Assembly: GCF_000186345.1 (NCBI RefSeq)
Contig: NC_014962.1
Location: 310,001 to 374,000 of the forward strand
DNA: 64,000 nucleotides
Source: Isosphaera pallida ATCC 43644
GTDB taxonomy: Bacteria; Planctomycetota; Planctomycetia; Isosphaerales; Isosphaeraceae
Reading direction: 5' to 3'
The notes beneath the pieces were generated by a model that was not told where the DNA came from, did no database searches, and was given only the letters and a program-made list of their open reading frames with translations. The translations under genes were made by a program, and so were the position numbers. Shown in pieces: positions 36,541-45,312 of this stretch (its first letter is position 1; every line of letters starts with the position of its first letter).

Positions 36541-38907
36541 ATGACCACCGATCTTCCACCCACCCCTGCGTCGCGGGCTTGCACGGTTTTCTCAAAGTCC
36601 GACCGTGAGCTTGCTCGGCGGACGCATCGAGGAGGAACATGGCGTTCCCGCGGGCGTCGGGCGTGGCGTGGTCTAACGTGGGCCTTGATAATGATGGCGA
36701 CTCTAGGCGTGGTCGGGGCATTGGCGGCATTGGCGGCGTTGCCAAGCTACCTGGCGACTCAAGCGGGCCGGGATTACCTGCTGGAGCAAGCCAACGCGGT
36801 TTTGGAGCCGGGCCGTTTGGAGGTCGATCGGTTCGACTTCGCCTGGTTTGGACCCACCCACTTTGAGGGATTCCGTCTGGTGGATCATGAGGGGCGAGTC
36901 GTTCTGGACACGCCCAAGGCTGATTGGGACCGCACGCTGTTTCATCTCGTCTTCAGCAGCGACCGCGACCGCTTGGGGACGCTCGACCTGGGTTCGGCCG
37001 CTTGGACCCTGGTACGCGACGACCAAGGGCGGGTGAGTCTTACCACCCTGCTTGAACCCGTGATCATCAACGGGGGACATAGGGAACTCACCATTCAAAC
37101 CACTCAGGGCAGCCTCCGCGTCAGCGACCCGCGACTGCCCGCGGATTGGGTGGTCCCCTCGTGGGACGCGCTGATTCATTTGCCGCCCCAACCCGCCCCG
37201 GTGGAATTCGATGTGGCCTTTCGCGCCCAAGCCTCCAAGGCCGCCGACACCCTCGCCTCCGGTCCCGGGTGCCTAACCGTGAGGGGGCAATTCGATCGAG
37301 AAACAAGTCACCTGATAGGTGAGTCTCATTTGAATCGTTGGCCGATCGCACTAGAGGAGTCCTCGAATCCGTTGGGGGTGCGTTTGGAGGCGGCCGCCTC
37401 CGCCGACCTGAGCCATACCGCCCAGACAATCGCGGGGCGTTTGGGGTTGACGGTTGTGGAGTGGGGTTGGCCCGGTCAACCGCTGTGGGAAATCGGGACG
37501 GGGTGGGAGACCGTGGCGCTTTCCGCCGGAGTCGCCTACCATTTCGACGATGATCGGCTCGACCTGAACGAACTGCGGATTGATTCGGCGCTTGGACGGA
37601 TTTTGGCTCAAGGACGGATCGACAAACCCTTGGCCGACCAGCTGTCGTTGGAAATCCAGGGCCGAGCTCGGGCCGACTGGCAACGGGTTGTCGAACATTT
37701 CGGACCCGAAGGCATCGAAGTGACCCTGGAAGGAGACGACCTTCTGTTTGCTCTAGAACACGCGGCGGTGGACCGCGACGGAGTCGATCCGCCCGACGAC
37801 AACGAACCGGAGACAAAAGCCAACGCGGCCCGAGCGTCGCAGACAACTGGAACGTCGCAGACAACTGGAACGTCGGTGCGGTTTCGGTTGCCCAACCTCA
37901 AACTCACGTCGAACTCGGTGGCGTTGGGCCCGCTCGACCTGGCCGGTTTGGTGCGTCCCGACCTGCGAATGCTGACGTTGGAACCAATCGCTGGGTTACT
38001 CAATGGCGGGCGTTTGGTGATCAAGCCGGAGATCGTGGCCGACGCCGACGGCATGGGCTGGGCGATTCAGCTGCGCGAGGGGTCACGGATCGAAGGAGCG
38101 GCCATTGACGATGTGATCGCCCGACGCGCGTTGGCATATGTCGCGCCGGTGCTGGCCGACGCGACGCGGGTCGAGGGCAAGATTGATCTGGAGATCGACG
38201 AGGCGCGGTTACATGTGCGTTTGCGTCCGCCTGGCGCGATGGCCGTCGCGGTGGAGGCCGTCGCCGACCCGCCGTTGGTGGTGGGGAACCCCAACGTGGG
38301 TCAAGGTCCACGCGAGGGCGAGGCGATCGCGCCGTTGGGGCCGCTGGAATTGGGTCCGAATCTGGCCGCCTGGGTCGAAGCGCCCCGGTTCGAGGGACGG
38401 GTGCGGTTCCGGGAGGTGGTGTTCTCGCCCGGTCCGTTCGTGGAGCGGCTCACCGACCTCCTGGGGGTGACCAAGGTGTTGCGGATTCAGTTGGACGTGC
38501 CGGTACATGTGGCAATCGATCATCACGCGGTACGTCACACTGGTCTCGTGGTGAGTATTGGTCCGCAGATTCAAATTGAGATCGCCGGAAGCGTGGGGTT
38601 CAATCAGGAGTTGGACCTGACAGCGCGGTTGCCAGTGACACCGCGGATGATGGGGTCAAACCCTTTGGTCAACGAGGTGTTGGGCGGCCTGACGATCGAC
38701 GTGCCGATCGGCGGCACCCTTCGGCAGCCGACGATCGACCACCAGGCGTTCGGCCGGGCCTTGGCGGAGTTGGGCAAGGATGTGGGAGGACGAGCTGCGG
38801 TGAGAGGAACCCTGGAACTGCTCCGCATCCTGCGCGACCGTCAGCGGCAGCCGGACCGTGGTTCCACCCCGCCCCGCCGCCGCCGTTGGCCGTCGCGTCG
38901 TCGTTGA
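36541..38907 (+). CDS. AsmA/TamB-like membrane-anchored protein
   Basis: 788 aa. A basic N-terminus, then one TM at about residues 47-68 (LIMMATLGVVGALAALAALP), then a very long periplasmic region of alternating beta strands. The first 60 residues after the TM have the AsmA-like pattern (AGRDYLLEQANAVLEPGRLEVDRFDFAWFGPTHFEGFRL, split by strands). Such proteins are lipid-transfer or envelope-assembly bridges. The end is very basic (RRRRWPSRRR). Residues near 432-443 come from an 18-bp tandem repeat (SQTTGT twice). Family assignment is by architecture, not by a strong motif. Confidence 0.7.
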   Translation: MTTDLPPTPASRACTVFSKSDRELARRTHRGGTWRSRGRRAWRGLTWALIMMATLGVVGALAALAALPSYLATQAGRDYLLEQANAVLEPGRLEVDRFDFAWFGPTHFEGFRLVDHEGRVVLDTPKADWDRTLFHLVFSSDRDRLGTLDLGSAAWTLVRDDQGRVSLTTLLEPVIINGGHRELTIQTTQGSLRVSDPRLPADWVVPSWDALIHLPPQPAPVEFDVAFRAQASKAADTLASGPGCLTVRGQFDRETSHLIGESHLNRWPIALEESSNPLGVRLEAAASADLSHTAQTIAGRLGLTVVEWGWPGQPLWEIGTGWETVALSAGVAYHFDDDRLDLNELRIDSALGRILAQGRIDKPLADQLSLEIQGRARADWQRVVEHFGPEGIEVTLEGDDLLFALEHAAVDRDGVDPPDDNEPETKANAARASQTTGTSQTTGTSVRFRLPNLKLTSNSVALGPLDLAGLVRPDLRMLTLEPIAGLLNGGRLVIKPEIVADADGMGWAIQLREGSRIEGAAIDDVIARRALAYVAPVLADATRVEGKIDLEIDEARLHVRLRPPGAMAVAVEAVADPPLVVGNPNVGQGPREGEAIAPLGPLELGPNLAAWVEAPRFEGRVRFREVVFSPGPFVERLTDLLGVTKVLRIQLDVPVHVAIDHHAVRHTGLVVSIGPQIQIEIAGSVGFNQELDLTARLPVTPRMMGSNPLVNEVLGGLTIDVPIGGTLRQPTIDHQAFGRALAELGKDVGGRAAVRGTLELLRILRDRQRQPDRGSTPPRRRRWPSRRR
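37835..37870 (+). repeat. 18-bp tandem repeat inside the AsmA-like gene
   Basis: Two exact copies of CGTCGCAGACAACTGGAA lie at 37835-37852 and 37853-37870, followed by a partial third (CGTCGG). The repeat keeps the frame and encodes Thr/Ser/Gln-rich sequence in a linker. Confidence 0.9.
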
Positions 38908-38965
38908 GGCGGTGAAGCCAGCGGTCAACCCACGCCCCGATGACATGGTGAAGAGAAAATGGACC

Positions 38966-38990
38966 CGCTTGGGTTTGGGTTTCCCAAGCG
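38966..38990. terminator. Hairpin after the AsmA-like gene
   Basis: CGCTTGGG at 38966-38973 pairs perfectly with CCCAAGCG at 38983-38990 over a 9-nt T-rich loop. It is 58 bp past the stop. There is no T-tract after it. Confidence 0.5.
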
Positions 38991-39199
38991 AATAACTGAC
39001 CAACCGCTTGCAAGGGCTTGGCAAGTCCGCTAAAGTCCCTTTCCGATGAGACGAGCGGTTGAACCAGGCCGGGACCGACGCGGTTGGTTGCTTCGTCTCA
39101 GGGCACTTCGCCCTCGCGCCCCGCGCTTCTCACCAGCTCCAAGTTTGCGGGGTGATTCTAAGAATGATTTTTCGTCGGTAAGGAACTGTGAGTGACTCT

Positions 39200-39406
39200 A
39201 TGATGAAGCTTCAAGGTTTCCTCGTCGCGTTGATGGCCGCCCTGTTCGTGGTGGGTTGTGGTGGCAGCGAACCAGCCAAGCCCACGCCTCCTGCTCCTGC
39301 TGAAACCCCCAAACCGGCTGACCAACCTCCGGCTGAAACTCCCGCTCCGGCTGAAACTCCCGCTCCGGCTGAAACTCCCGCTCCCGAAGCCAATACCCAA
39401 GGCTGA
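39200..39406 (+). CDS. Small Pro/Ala-rich lipoprotein
   Basis: 68 aa. A signal peptide with a lipobox ending in VVGC (Cys about residue 20) is followed by GGSEPAKPTPPAPAETP and tandem PAET units, so it should be a lipid-anchored extended spacer protein. The start is ATG 39200, with AAGGAA about 15 bp upstream. A GTG at 39188 is in frame. Its mature part is low-complexity and gives no function. Confidence 0.7.
   Translation: MMKLQGFLVALMAALFVVGCGGSEPAKPTPPAPAETPKPADQPPAETPAPAETPAPAETPAPEANTQG
39329..39382 (+). repeat. Three-copy 18-bp tandem repeat in the lipoprotein gene
   Basis: CCGGCTGAAACTCCCGCT occurs three times in a row (39329-39346, 39347-39364, 39365-39382). It encodes the repeated P-A-E-T-P-A unit, a site prone to copy-number change without frame loss. 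Confidence 0.9.
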
Positions 39407-39890
39407 GCCCCTGATTCAAGTCAAGGCCTCCGCCGCGATGCCCTTGGCCGTCATCTGGTCTGGTTCTCTCAGGGTGGATCGAGACCTGGAGTTTGATCCA
39501 CCCTCGAAGGGCGTCTCAACCAAGGTCGAGGAAATCTCTCGTTTCAGCGCGTTCCAGTCTTGTTTCCGTGCGTTGGATTGGATCAGCGTCCTAACGGACC
39601 TCAATAATTGGTTTACTTGGTTTCGGGACCGCCGAATCCGGCTCAGACCGTTGTTGTGACGCTTCAGCTCCACCACCCCGTCGTTCCGACGACATCCCGC
39701 GCCGGGAAGTCGTTGGGACGGCAGGGTGATGGTTCGAGGGTGGCTTCAAGTCGAAGACGACGATCGACTTGGTTGGGTGATCGCGGTTGACAGGGGGGGA
39801 TCGGTTTGCGAAAACGCCGGCGTGATCTGGCGACCCATCGTGCCGCGCGAGGACGTGCGGAGTTGGATCGTGGGAGGGGAGTCGGCGACG
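39407..39890. other. Intergenic region with one hairpin
   Basis: About 480 bp without a supported gene. The long frame at 39258-39659 is a shadow across the lipoprotein gene. It contains the hairpin at 39471-39504. Confidence 0.4.
39471..39504. terminator. Perfect 10-bp inverted repeat after the lipoprotein gene
   Basis: AGGGTGGATC at 39471-39480 pairs with GATCCACCCT at 39495-39504 over a 14-nt loop. It is 65 bp past the lipoprotein stop. There is no T-tract. Confidence 0.5.
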
Positions 39891-41366
39891 ATGATTGGAC
39901 GCGCGCTCGTCTTGGGGACAACGTGGAGTTTCCTCCTGTTCGACGCGGGTTGCGTGGCGTCGCGGACTCGTTGGCTCAACGACTTGCCCACGCCGATTGA
40001 CTCTCGGGAAATCGCTGGCGATTCTCGGGTGCGAGCCGCGGGGGAAAGCCAGACCACTCCGTCCTCACTTTTGGGAGCGGATCAACGCGCCTCGGTGATC
40101 GGGCGGGACGACGCGCTGGCGTTGACAGCGCGGCGTCCCGACTCTGGCTTGTCGCCTCCTCCTCCTGACGAACTGCCACCGCCACCGTTGCCTCCCGGGC
40201 GGTTGCTGGCCGAGGGACCGCTGCCGATCGACCTGCCCGCGTCCGAGGAACCGGTGTTGCCTGCTCCGGTCGCCCCGACGGACTCTTCAAGCTCAAGCTC
40301 AGGTTCAGATTTAGCGGTCACTCCGGCGGGGCTTGAAGCCCAGCCGCCGCGCTCCGACCCGATGCAACCCGCCACGCCTCGGCTCGCCGCCCCCTCCCCA
40401 CGTCCGAGCGAAATGCCGCCCATTCCCCTCAAAACTCCTTTGCAGCCCGCGCCGCCGGCATCCCCCGCCCCCCAACCCGGCCAGGCCGTCCCCTCCAACA
40501 CCACTCAGCCCGGTTCCCTCAACAACAACGCGACTCAGGCCACACCCGAAGCGATCATCCTCAGGGCGCGCCAGGTTCTGGAATCGATCCGCAACTACCA
40601 GGTAACGATGGTGCGTCAGGAGCGGGTCGGAGGCCAACTGCAAGAGCCCGAGCGGTTGGTGTTGAGTCGTCGCCGCGAGGATCCAGTCTCGGTGCGTTTG
40701 GAATGGGTCGAGGGACCTTACAAAGGTCGAGAGGTCATCCATTCGCCGGTATTGTGGCAGGGCAAACTCCACGTGCGAATGCCCAACAACAAGCTAATGC
40801 CGCGGATGGCGATTTCGCCCGACAACCCGATGGTCACCCGCGCTAGTCGCCACCCCATCCAGGAGGCTGGGATCGAAGGGGTGCTCGATTCGATGCTGGC
40901 GACCCTGGAGGCACGCCGACGTGGCGAGGCGGTCGGATCCCTTAGACTTGAGGGCATCACCGAGTTGGGTGGGCGACGTCTGATCAACGTCCGCCGCGAC
41001 GACCCCAACGGCGAAGTCTGGGTCGTCGGCTTCGACGAGCGCACCGGCCTGCCGCTGGCGATCGAAGGTCGCGACCGCGACGGCAACCTGCTAGAACGCT
41101 ACCAATTTTTCGACCCTCGCTTCGACTTGGCCGAACTGAGCAAGCCCGAGGCGTTCGACCCCGACGCCCGCTGGGGCGTGCCACCCCGAGGCACGCTGGC
41201 CAGTTTGCTAAGCGGTCTGGGAGGCCGCGAACCCACGGAGGAGGATCTCAAGGCCATCATCACCTCCCCCTCCGACCCTAACGCACCCCCTCCGGACGTT
41301 CCTAACCCCGACGACGAGCCTCCGCCGATTCCCAACCCTGACGATGATCCGCCTGGCTTGTCTTGA
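39891..41366 (+). CDS. DUF1571-family lipoprotein
   Basis: 491 aa. The ATG at 39891 follows GGGAGGGGAG. Its signal peptide ends in a possible lipobox (LLFDAGC), so it is probably a lipoprotein. Residues about 75-215 are Pro/Ser-rich and disordered (PPPPDELPPPPLPP, DSSSSSSGSD). The folded domain, about 220-445, has the DUF1571 pattern: RARQVLESIRNYQVTMVRQE, the R-R-E-D-P stretch, LEWVEGPYKGREV, and NNKLMPRMAI. A Pro/Asp-rich tail follows. DUF1571 proteins are widespread in planctomycetes and resemble LolA/LolB-type lipoprotein carriers in layout. Function here is unknown. Confidence 0.85.
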   Translation: MIGRALVLGTTWSFLLFDAGCVASRTRWLNDLPTPIDSREIAGDSRVRAAGESQTTPSSLLGADQRASVIGRDDALALTARRPDSGLSPPPPDELPPPPLPPGRLLAEGPLPIDLPASEEPVLPAPVAPTDSSSSSSGSDLAVTPAGLEAQPPRSDPMQPATPRLAAPSPRPSEMPPIPLKTPLQPAPPASPAPQPGQAVPSNTTQPGSLNNNATQATPEAIILRARQVLESIRNYQVTMVRQERVGGQLQEPERLVLSRRREDPVSVRLEWVEGPYKGREVIHSPVLWQGKLHVRMPNNKLMPRMAISPDNPMVTRASRHPIQEAGIEGVLDSMLATLEARRRGEAVGSLRLEGITELGGRRLINVRRDDPNGEVWVVGFDERTGLPLAIEGRDRDGNLLERYQFFDPRFDLAELSKPEAFDPDARWGVPPRGTLASLLSGLGGREPTEEDLKAIITSPSDPNAPPPDVPNPDDEPPPIPNPDDDPPGLS

Positions 41367-41584
41367 CTTCCCCCGGCGCTCGCTGGCCTGATTGCCACCT
41401 CAACACTATAATCTCGTGGCGATCGAATGAACGGCGACGTTCCATCGCATCGTCAATTCGCCCCCCAATTCCGTTCGTGGTGTTCCATCATTGCCGGGTC
41501 AATCCACGAACTCAGCCCTTCGGCCCTCATTCGAGTCCGCGTCGCGCTGCCGCTGCGGCCTGGTGCTTTCGCGGGCGATCTCCT

Positions 41585-42055
41585 ATGATCGCAACTTGCT
41601 CTCATACCCTGCTCATCACCGCCGACGACCCCGACGCTCGGGAACTCCTCCGGGAGATCCTGGAGCCGATCGGTTTTCGAACATGGCTGGCCGAAAGTGG
41701 TGAACAGGCGATTGACATCATCCGTTCGACCGACATCCACCTTTGTCTGATGGAGTTTCACCTGCCGCGGCTCTCCGGCCTGGAGGCGGCTCGGATCTCC
41801 CGTGACATCAAAGCCGATCTGCCCACTATCCTCTTGACCGGCGAACCGGACGCAACTCTGTTGCGCCGGGCCCTCGAGGCGCGGATTTATTGCGTTCTAC
41901 CCACCCCGCCCACCCGCGATCTAGTGGTTTACCATGTCCACCGGGCGTTGCGCAAAGTGCCTCCTCCACGTTGGAACCCGTCGGCCCTGCCTCCTCCCAC
42001 CGACCCGCCAGTCCCAGGATCGGTGACGATCCCCAACGGCTGGAGACAACCATGA
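41585..42055 (+). CDS. Stand-alone receiver protein with Glu at the phosphorylation site
   Basis: 156 aa with a single CheY-like receiver domain (about residues 8-125) and a Pro-rich tail, no output domain. The acidic pair is present (ITADDPD), but the phospho-accepting Asp is replaced by Glu57 (CLMEFHLPRLSG). The conserved Lys after strand 5 is replaced (VLPTPPT, usually KP). It therefore cannot be phosphorylated in the normal way and may mimic the active state. The stop overlaps the ATG of the next gene, a NicO-type transporter (ATGA at 42052), so the two are translationally coupled. The start ATG 41585 has no strong Shine-Dalgarno. Longer frames from 41363 are unsupported. Confidence 0.85.
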   Translation: MIATCSHTLLITADDPDARELLREILEPIGFRTWLAESGEQAIDIIRSTDIHLCLMEFHLPRLSGLEAARISRDIKADLPTILLTGEPDATLLRRALEARIYCVLPTPPTRDLVVYHVHRALRKVPPPRWNPSALPPPTDPPVPGSVTIPNGWRQP

Positions 42056-43638
42056 AGGGGACTGTCGCGCCGCTTGGGGCGCTGGCATGGTGGCTGGGTT
42101 TGGGTTGGGGAGGGGGTTGGATGGATTCTTCTCCAGCTCGCGGTCATGACATCCCCGCCGCCCGAGTCGATCGCTCCACTCAGGCGATTCTGGAACCAGG
42201 ACGGTTGATTCTGCTTTACGAGGTGAGTCTGGCGGAATTGACCCTCACTCAAGATCTGCGCGGGTTGATCGGCACCCTGCCTGGCGGCGGTCGGAACGAC
42301 TGGTTTCAACGCTACGGGGAGGTGATTGGTCCTCTCAACGCCCGTGGCTTCCTCGTCAAGGTCGATCGACGAATCGTCCCCCTCCGGGTCGTCAGCTTCC
42401 TCCTCACGGTCGAAGACCATCCTCGTTATGTGTTCCGATTCGAGGCCGATTTGCCTGTCTCGGGACGCCTGCTTATTCACGACACCAATTACCTCGCCAG
42501 CGAAGGCTTGAGTCAAATGGCGCTTCAGGCCACTCCCGGCGTCATTTATCGGGAGGAGGGTCCCCCTGAAAGCGTCGGCGCGATCCCTGAACGGTCGCCA
42601 GCCCTCTTGAACGACGAGGGGGACCGCGCCTCCCGACGTTTGGAGGTTCACTACCAAACCATCCCGCCCACTCGCGTCGCCTCCCACGCCACCAATGACG
42701 TTCCGTCAGTTCCGCCGACCGAGCGGGCGATCGCCGGCACCGCCCTGTCGCAAGCAAAGCCGCCCTGCCTGGAACGACCCGAACCCGCGTCGGCAAAATC
42801 GGCCGCGGCTCCCAAGCCCTTAATCGCGAAGGAGTCGCTGAGCCAGTTGTTGGAGGGACCGAGGCGCGGTTGGGGATTGGCGGGACTTTTGGCGATCGCC
42901 TTGGTTTTGGGTGCGGCCCACGCCTTCCAGCCAGGGCACGGCAAAACCTTGGTCGCGGCTGTTACTTTAGGACGAGGGGGCGGTTTGGGACACGGATTGG
43001 CGCTGGCTGGATCGGCAACGGTGTCGCATATGTTAGGAGTTTTGGCGATCGCCTTGATCCTCGGCTTGACCCGCACCCAACGCTACGACGCGATCAACTC
43101 GGCGATCGTCTGGAGTTCGGGTCTGGTGCTGGCGGTCATTGGAGGGTGGCGGTTGGGCCGTCATCTGGCCGGTCACGATGAGCATCGCCAGCGATTCGGT
43201 GTCCAGGATTCCAGAAGAGAGAGGATGGCGATATCCCGCGACGGTTCGCGTTCGCCCCGGCGTTTGGGTTGGCGTTCCACCATCGCCCTGGGGTTTGTCG
43301 GCGGCGTTACTCCCTGTTGGGACGCGGTGTTGTTGGTGGTGATGGCCGAAGCACTGGGGCGTTTGACCCTGGGACTCGCCCTGCTGGCCGCGTTCAGCCT
43401 CGGGATGGGTGGTCTCTTGACGGGCGTGGCGTTGGTGATGGGGTGGCTGCGCGATCGTTTCGTGGCCGCACAGACTCATCCAAGCCAGGCGGTTCTCCTT
43501 GCGTCCGATCGTGCCACCCCCTCACGCCGCTTCGAGTTCGAATTGACCAACGCGGGCTGGGAACGCCGCCTGGGGTTGACCTCCGCCATCATCCTGCTGG
43601 TGCTGGGGATCGGGCTTTGTCGCGCTAGTGGGGTATGA
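42052..43638 (+). CDS. NicO/RcnA-type nickel-cobalt transporter with long extracytoplasmic N-terminus
   Basis: 528 aa. The N-terminal 270 residues form a signal-led, presumably extracytoplasmic domain (a beta-rich region plus a Pro/Ser/Ala linker). The C-terminal half is a six-TM NicO-type domain with the family motifs HAFQPGHGKTLVAAV, a His/Ser pair in LALAGSATVSHMLGVLA, and GGVTPCWDAVLLVVMAEALG. A His-containing loop (RHLAGHDEHRQRFG) lies between TMs. Efflux or uptake of Ni/Co, or of another metal, is expected from the family. Direction cannot be read. The ATG at 42052 overlaps the receiver-gene stop. Confidence 0.85.
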   Translation: MKGTVAPLGALAWWLGLGWGGGWMDSSPARGHDIPAARVDRSTQAILEPGRLILLYEVSLAELTLTQDLRGLIGTLPGGGRNDWFQRYGEVIGPLNARGFLVKVDRRIVPLRVVSFLLTVEDHPRYVFRFEADLPVSGRLLIHDTNYLASEGLSQMALQATPGVIYREEGPPESVGAIPERSPALLNDEGDRASRRLEVHYQTIPPTRVASHATNDVPSVPPTERAIAGTALSQAKPPCLERPEPASAKSAAAPKPLIAKESLSQLLEGPRRGWGLAGLLAIALVLGAAHAFQPGHGKTLVAAVTLGRGGGLGHGLALAGSATVSHMLGVLAIALILGLTRTQRYDAINSAIVWSSGLVLAVIGGWRLGRHLAGHDEHRQRFGVQDSRRERMAISRDGSRSPRRLGWRSTIALGFVGGVTPCWDAVLLVVMAEALGRLTLGLALLAAFSLGMGGLLTGVALVMGWLRDRFVAAQTHPSQAVLLASDRATPSRRFEFELTNAGWERRLGLTSAIILLVLGIGLCRASGV

Positions 43639-43865
43639 TGGGATTGGGGTGATTGTTGGAAGAGCCCAGAACAGAGACGGCTCGAATCAAACGGCCCACG
43701 CCCACGCGACACGCTTGCTAACCCCGGCGGTGAAGGCTAGTTTGACCCGCTGGGTAGGATGTCCGCCCAGACCGTGGAGTATCCGTGGCCAAACGCCCGC
43801 GATGTCTACCATTGGTCTCCTCTTTCGCTGTCGTGGGTCCCCTGCGGTATGGCCGAGGCAAAACG

Positions 43866-44561
43866 ATGTGTTTTTCTCTTTCCCTGCGGTGTTCAACCCG
43901 TCTGGCTCTCACGGCCGTGTGCTTGATCGGCCTGACCGGCATGAACGCGGTCTCGAGCGACGACGACGGATTTGTGTCCCTGTTCGACGGCAAATCGCTT
44001 GAGGGCTGGCAACGCTACGACGGCTCCACGCCCGGCACCCAATGGGTTGTCGAGGATGGTGCGCTGCATCTCAAAGGGGGTGGCGGCGGCGACCTAGCCA
44101 CCGTCGAGCAATACGGCGACTTCATCCTCGAACTGGAGTGGAAAGTCGCGCCCGGCTCCAACAGCGGGATTATCTACCGCGCCCGTCCCGGCGATCCCGC
44201 TCCTTACATGAGTGGTCCCGAATATCAGATTCTCGACGACTCCCGGCACAACGACGGTCGCAACCCCAAGACCTCGGCCGCGTCGTTTTACGCCCTGGTC
44301 GCCCCCGAAGGCAAGCGACTCAAGCCGGTGGGGGAATGGAACACTGCCCGCCTAGTCGTTCAAGGGACCAAGGTGGAACACTGGGTCAATGGGCAAAAGG
44401 TGGTAGAACTCGACATCAGTTCTGACGAGTTTAAGAGCATGGTCGCCAAAAGCAAGTTCAAGGCGTGGCCCCAATTCGCCCAAAGCGCCAAGGGCCACAT
44501 CGTTCTTCAAGACCACGGCGACCCGGTCTGGTACCGCAACATTCGCATCAAATCACTGTAA
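43866..44561 (+). CDS. Secreted DUF1080 (3-keto-disaccharide hydrolase-like) protein
   Basis: 231 aa. A signal peptide (STRLALTAVCLIGLTGMNAVS) is followed by one DUF1080 domain with the hallmark FVSLFDGKSLEGWQRY at the start, FILELEWKVAPGSNSGIIYR, GPEYQILDD and GEWNTARLVVQGTKVEHWVNG, and a final HIVLQDHGDPVWYRNIRI. The family has a laminin-G/glucanase-like beta sandwich, is abundant in planctomycetes, and includes 3-keto-glycoside hydrolases. The start ATG 43866 follows GAGGC. A small GC hairpin (44568-44573 with 44587-44592) lies just after the stop. Confidence 0.92.
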   Translation: MCFSLSLRCSTRLALTAVCLIGLTGMNAVSSDDDGFVSLFDGKSLEGWQRYDGSTPGTQWVVEDGALHLKGGGGGDLATVEQYGDFILELEWKVAPGSNSGIIYRARPGDPAPYMSGPEYQILDDSRHNDGRNPKTSAASFYALVAPEGKRLKPVGEWNTARLVVQGTKVEHWVNGQKVVELDISSDEFKSMVAKSKFKAWPQFAQSAKGHIVLQDHGDPVWYRNIRIKSL

Positions 44562-44640
44562 TCCGCATCCCGCCGCGCGGTGGGGCGCGGGACAGTAGAC
44601 CGACCAACTTTCGCCCGGCTTCGAGCTTGGTTCGGCTTAA

Positions 44641-44724
44641 CTTGAAGAATGCGGCGGGACGCCTACACTTTTCATAGAGATTCATAGAGAAGGAAGAGGG
44701 AACGGCGTCCCGCCGTTCTTCAAG
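44641..44724 (+). promoter_or_regulatory. Long hairpin that covers the start of a Shine-Dalgarno
   Basis: The arm 44641-44663 (CTTGAAGAA, 2-nt bulge TG, CGGCGGGACGCC) pairs perfectly with 44704-44724 (GGCGTCCCGCC, then GTTCTTCAAG), giving 9 plus 12 base pairs. The 40-nt loop holds a tandem 10-mer, TTCATAGAGA twice (44671-44690). The last AAG of the right arm is the first part of the AAGGAGG at 44722-44728, the ribosome site of the gene at 44736. So the stem touches the ribosome site and may gate translation. A read-through terminator is the alternative. Confidence 0.65.
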
Positions 44725-44735
44725 GAGGCTGTATA

Positions 44736-45176
44736 ATGGCCGCGAATCATTCTTCGGAATCCCCTACGCTTCGCGTCTCCGGCCCCGATCCCTCGCTGAG
44801 TCCTCGGGATGTGGTGGCAATCCAGCTCGACGCGCTTCGTCACAACGATCAACCTTACCACGACGCTGGAATCGAGACCGTGTTTCGTTTCGCGTCTGAA
44901 GGCAACCAACGCTCGACCGGGCCGTTGCGGCGGTTCGCTGGGTTGGTTCGTAATCCGCTTTACGCCCCCTTACTGTACCATCGTCGAGCCGACCTAGGCG
45001 AGACCTACACCTTGGGCGATGAAGTGGCTTGGATGAATGTCCGCGTGATCGATGACAACGAGCAATCCCACATTTATGAGTTTATGCTCTCGCGCGACCC
45101 CAACACCAGTTGCTGGCGCACTGATAGCGTGTTGCCCACTCTGCCGGATGGGTTCGAATTCAAGGCTGAGTCTTGA
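44736..45176 (+). CDS. DUF4864-like protein
   Basis: 146 aa, cytoplasmic with no signal peptide. The pattern RDVVAIQLDALRHND, ETVFRFASEGNQRSTGPLRRFAGLVR (split by a turn), then YEFMLSRDPNTSCWRTDSVLP matches the DUF4864 layout, an NTF2-like alpha/beta fold. The biochemical role is unknown. It has the strongest Shine-Dalgarno in its area (AAGGAGG, 7 bp before the ATG). A long hairpin abuts that site and a tandem hairpin follows the stop. Confidence 0.82.
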   Translation: MAANHSSESPTLRVSGPDPSLSPRDVVAIQLDALRHNDQPYHDAGIETVFRFASEGNQRSTGPLRRFAGLVRNPLYAPLLYHRRADLGETYTLGDEVAWMNVRVIDDNEQSHIYEFMLSRDPNTSCWRTDSVLPTLPDGFEFKAES

Positions 45177-45184
45177 GTCCGATT

Positions 45185-45230
45185 AGCCGCGACGCCCATC
45201 GCGTCGCGGCTGGCCTCGCGCTGTAGCGCG
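45185..45230. terminator. Two adjacent hairpins between convergent genes
   Basis: AGCCGCGACGC at 45185-45195 pairs perfectly with GCGTCGCGGCT at 45201-45211 (5-nt loop). Directly after, CGCGCT at 45217-45222 pairs with AGCGCG at 45225-45230. They start 8 bp after the DUF4864 stop and face msrA's 3' end, so they probably end transcription on at least one strand. Confidence 0.6.
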
Positions 45231-45312
45231 TTGAAGTGGTGTTCGAGGTTTGATTGAGAGTTAGGTGACTTCGCGTCGAGAAGCGTCTCGCGTTTGCCCG
45301 TTGAGGTTTGGT

